Of a stretch of DNA of 64,000 nucleotides, positions 60,620 through 64,000 are shown piece by piece. This DNA is from Lolium rigidum (Eukaryota; Streptophyta; Magnoliopsida; Poales; Poaceae). How positions within the stretch are numbered: the first letter of the stretch is position 1; the number at the start of each line of letters is the position of its first letter. A program made the position numbers and the translations under genes. The stretch lies in contig NC_061508.1 in assembly GCF_022539505.1 (NCBI RefSeq), positions 89,135,276-89,199,275 on the forward strand, given 5' to 3'. The notes beneath the pieces are model-generated. The model did not search any database. It was not told the origin of the DNA and saw only the letters and a list, made by a program, of their open reading frames with translations.

Positions 60620-60629
60620 GGTAGATTTT

Positions 60630-61919
60630 GTGAAATCCGCGGTTTGTGGTAATGCAAAAATGTGCTGGAGCTAATTCTAGATATCGGATGCATGCCGATC
60701 AGACGGTGTGAACTACAACAATTTTTTCCCTCGGGATCAGGCAACCTACACCTAGCACATGCAGAAAAACATGAATCCGATCGATTCTTGTACCCGACCT
60801 CTCTTGTTTATCCTTGCTTCGTCCACTTGAAACCATTTCATCTCTCGAGAGTGGACACACCACACAAGAGTGGTCGGTTAATTTCAACTCCATTTCTAAC
60901 TTAATCTCTTAATGTTAAATCTCCTATCTAGAATACCTCAATCTTAAATCTTTTGGTTCACTTGAATTAATGTACTTAAATTTAATCTAAAAATAATTGA
61001 TCGATTTACTTGTGCACAAATGAACACGAAGGACACTAGAGAACATCTTCAAACCAATTGGATTGGGTACCGTCATGCATGTAAATCATTTGATGGACAT
61101 CACAAATGGTTTAAGGATGAACCAAGAAATCTATGGTTCTGATTTGCTATTGATGACTTTGCCATGTCAGCACATAGGCCAACATCTTGGCTTGGCCTCA
61201 GTGGGCTATGGATCAAGTGAATCTAGACCGGTAACTAGGTCAGTACATGGTAGTATAAAATGAGCGAATGTGGACGATAAGGACATCGCGGGATACCATT
61301 AATTGAGAAAAGTCTCCTTTTTTTGCGAGGCTTCTTCCACTACTAACTCTGTCAGTATAAGGTTGTCGCAAGTTTTTTTAATATATATATATACTTTTTT
61401 TTTTACTTTATAGATAAAATTTGAATTGAGATAAATCTTGGACATCTTTTTATAAATAGTGGGAGTAGAAGAGGAAAACCTTTTATAATATTCATTATGT
61501 TCAATGTCTACATTCTGAGTCTTTGATGCTTTTGTTCCACCAAACCCGTAGCCGTAGTGGCGAATCCAACCAATTTGGTAGGGTGGGATAAGCCTAAGTT
61601 GAGACGAGCCTTTTTATTTTGTCTTCTTTCGTATCTAACATGCGGGCTGAGCCAAATCTTAGGGTGCGACGCATCCACTATTATATACAGTTCAACTTTC
61701 AATTGTGCCACAACCCGTGAAGACCAAGCCTAGTTGATGTCCTATGTGCAGACACCACATGCTTCAACCCAAGAATCTAAGATTTAACTGTGGATGGCCT
61801 GCATGTTTTGTAAGGAAACATGTTATTTAGGTTTAATTCCATACAGTGATTTTTACCCAAACACCGTGAAAAAATTAGATGCAAAAGGTGAAGCTTGAGA
61901 TGATTATTTCACCGTAGTA
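60630..61919. other. unassigned AT-rich spacer
   Basis: No convincing ORF, terminal repeat or RNA gene was seen. A TA-dinucleotide run and a T-run lie near 61380-61405. Confidence 0.35.
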
Positions 61920-61979
61920 TTTCAAGGTCAACAGACCCCTATTTCATTTTTCATTGAAAATGAAGACCGTCACTTTCCC

Positions 61980-63916
61980 GTACCTTCTATGATGCAACTT
62001 TTCAATCCATCGGGGATTTTTGTCAGGGGGACCCCTTTCTCCTATGCTTTTCAATATTATTGTGGATATGCTTTCCATCCTTATTGCAAGGAAAAAGAGG
62101 ATGGGCAGGTTGGTGGGCTCATTCCTCATCTTGTTGAGGGTGGGATCTCTATCTTACAATATGCGGATGACACTATCCTATTAATGGAACACGACCTCGA
62201 TATGGTCGTTAATATGAAGTTTATTCTTTGCATTTCCGAACAATTGTCGGGTTTGAAAATCAACTTTCACAAGAGTGAAATATTTTATTTTGGTAAAGCT
62301 AAGGATTTAGAGGATCAGTATAAGCACATATATATTTGGGTGTGAGGCTTGCTCTCTTCCTTTTAAATATATAGGCATTCCAATTCATTATAGGAGGCTT
62401 TTAAATAAAGAATGGAATCCGGTAGAGAATCGATTTGAAAAGAAATTGGGATGCTGGCAAGGTAAGCTACTCTCATATGGAGATCGGCTGGTCCTTATTA
62501 ATTCTGTACTCACAAGCCTACCTATGTGTTTGCTATCCTTCTTGAAAATTCCTAAAGGGGTTTTGAAAAGATTGGATTTCTACCGGTCTCGTTTTTTCTG
62601 GCAGAGTGACCAACATAAACGAAAATACCGATTAACCAAATGGAATATTATATGCAGACCCAAAGATCAAGGAGGGCTGGGCATTGAGGTACTTGACATT
62701 AAGAATAGGTGTTTATTAAGTAAATGACCTTTTAAACTACTTAATGAGGAAGTCATATGGCAGGAGCTATTACGCAATAAGTATCTTAAGCATAAAACGT
62801 TGTCACAAGTGACAGCGAGGCCATCAGACTCTCCTTTCTGGAAAGGTCTCATAAGAGTAAAACATGAATTCTTCACGAGAGGTTATTTCGTCGTGCGAAA
62901 TGGTAAATCCACCAGGTTATGGGATGATACTTGGTTAGGGAGACGCCGTTATCCGAACAATATCCATTGCTATATAATGTGGTACGCCGAAGAAACGTTT
63001 TGATGGCTGATGTGTTAACAAATAATCCTTTGAATGTCGAGTTTTGAAGGACTCTTTCGGATAATAAATGGGCTTCCTGGGTCCATTTGGTACATCGGTT
63101 AATTTCTATACATTTGAATAATGATGATGATGAATTTGTTTGGAAGTTTACAACTTCTGGTAGCTTTTCCATGAAATCTATGTATACTGATTTTATGAAT
63201 GGACACAGTCTACTTGAGAAAGTATATTTGGAAATTAAAGTACCGCTAAAGGTTAAGATTTTTATGTGGTTCTTACACATGAAGGTAATTCTCACAAAAG
63301 ATAATCTATCAAAACGTAATTGAAATGGTTGTACGAAATGTGTCTTTTGTAACCACGACGAGTCAATCAACCATTTATTTTTTGAGTGTCCCTTTGCTCG
63401 CCTTGTTTGGAGGGTAGTTCATATTATCTTTAATATTGCCCCACCAATAAATTGTACAAATATGTTTGGTAATTGGTTGAATGTGGTTGATAAAGATACC
63501 AAAGTACAGATTCGAGTAGGAAATTGTGCTATTGTGTGATCCTTATGGGGTTGTAGGAATGATATTATATTTAACAGAAAAGGAAATACTCATTTTCTAT
63601 AGGTTATCCGTAGGGCTACCCATTGTATCCACGAGTGGTCTTTCCTGATACCGTTGGCGCAATGGACGCACATGGATTTTGGGTGGACCCGTCTAGAGAC
63701 GGTTGCACGGGATATTTTCAACCAGGCTATTTGGCGTCTTTCTAGACGATTACAAGATGCATAGGCGTTTTGTTCTGCTTATTCTTTTCCGCTGGTTGAG
63801 TTTTATGAACACTTTGTGTGATTCTTGAGGTGTAAAATTTGAAACATAAACTATGCAATAAAGAGTTGTGTGCATCATTGATGCAGAGGCTAGGGTCTTC
63901 CCCATTTCGAAAAAAT
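61980..63916 (+). pseudogene. second L1-type LINE, 5'-truncated ORF2 with 3' UTR
   Basis: The fragment begins within the RT palm. 'GISILQYADDTILLMEHD' (62140-62195) holds the catalytic YADD. 'QLSGLKINFHKSEIFYFG', 'WQGKLLSYGDRLVLINSVL', 'RLDFYRSRFFWQSD' and 'RPKDQGGLGIEVLDIKN' (62655-62705) follow. Near 63240-63400 come 'VPLKVKIFMWFLHMKV' and the zf-RVT ribbon 'GCTKCVFCNHDES' and 'HLFFECPFARLVW'. Two Trp codons have become TGA (near 62725 and 63322), and frameshifts occur near 62340 and elsewhere. The 3' end has the LINE-like tail GATGCAGAGGCTAGG, then TTCGAAAAAA at 63906-63915. It is a different subfamily from the LINE at 57793. Confidence 0.8.
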
Positions 63917-64000
63917 CAGGGATTTTCGTTGTCCATTTCTGTTCCATCGTTTTTTGTTTGTTATATGTTCCAACCCTGATAAATGGTTGGAAGCAACCAC

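Overview
The window is plant nuclear DNA, most likely from a large-genome pooid grass (wheat/barley/rye/oat relatives). The evidence is an Angela/BARE-type copia LTR element, Athila/Tat-type gypsy LTRs with tRNA-Asp primer sites, a CACTA (En/Spm) element, a Stowaway MITE and L1-type LINEs, all nested in one another. The species cannot be fixed from the sequence alone. There is one clear host gene, CDC6, a DNA replication licensing ATPase. It lies on the + strand at 24645-28006 in 16 exons, predicts 491 aa, and looks intact. Everything else recognised is transposable element, element remnant or simple repeat.

Left block (1-21330). A Stowaway MITE (124-207) precedes a decayed gypsy LTR/gag fragment (to 2034). 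That fragment is interrupted by a minus-strand Angela/BARE-like copia element (2035-17687), whose pol is itself split by a minus-strand non-autonomous gypsy element, called C here (5471-12683). To the right is a minus-oriented LTR-like remnant ending at 21328, which carries a PIF/Harbinger-like element (18669-19733).

Gene island (21400-29700). Upstream of CDC6 lie diverged repeat units and a decayed copy of the CDC6 5' region (22661-22803). A GC-rich TIR-bounded insertion (about 23071-24430) then ends only about 215 bp before the CDC6 start codon. Two E2F-like sites survive in that short proximal promoter. About 1.7 kb of unassigned sequence follows the gene.

Right block (29700-64000). An L1-type LINE is split by a 27.8 kb insertion. 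The insertion is a plus-strand non-autonomous gypsy element, A (29962-57792), with target duplication GGGGG, and the LINE reading frame is restored across that duplication. Inside A sit a related minus-strand gypsy element B (33430-39802, duplication CAAGG), a solo LTR of the B type (41211-42937, duplication CCGCT) and a 12.8 kb CACTA element (43555-56361, duplication CAA). The CACTA element carries, on the minus strand, a tnp2-type transposase, a small basic ORF, a Transposase_24/Ulp1-like second gene and a small ORF with an RNase H1 hybrid-binding-like domain plus a C-terminal membrane segment. A truncated LINE tail (60397-60619) and a second LINE (about 61980-63916) close the window.

A, B and C are one clan. 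None carries a recognisable polymerase. All share a conserved ORF ending in a hydrophobic segment, PPT-like repeats inside the element, and a GC-rich palindrome in the LTR. C has a chimeric LTR, with its U3 side like B and its 3' end like A. Order of insertion inferred from nesting: LINE, then A, then B, solo LTR and CACTA in the right block; gag remnant, then the copia element, then C in the left block.
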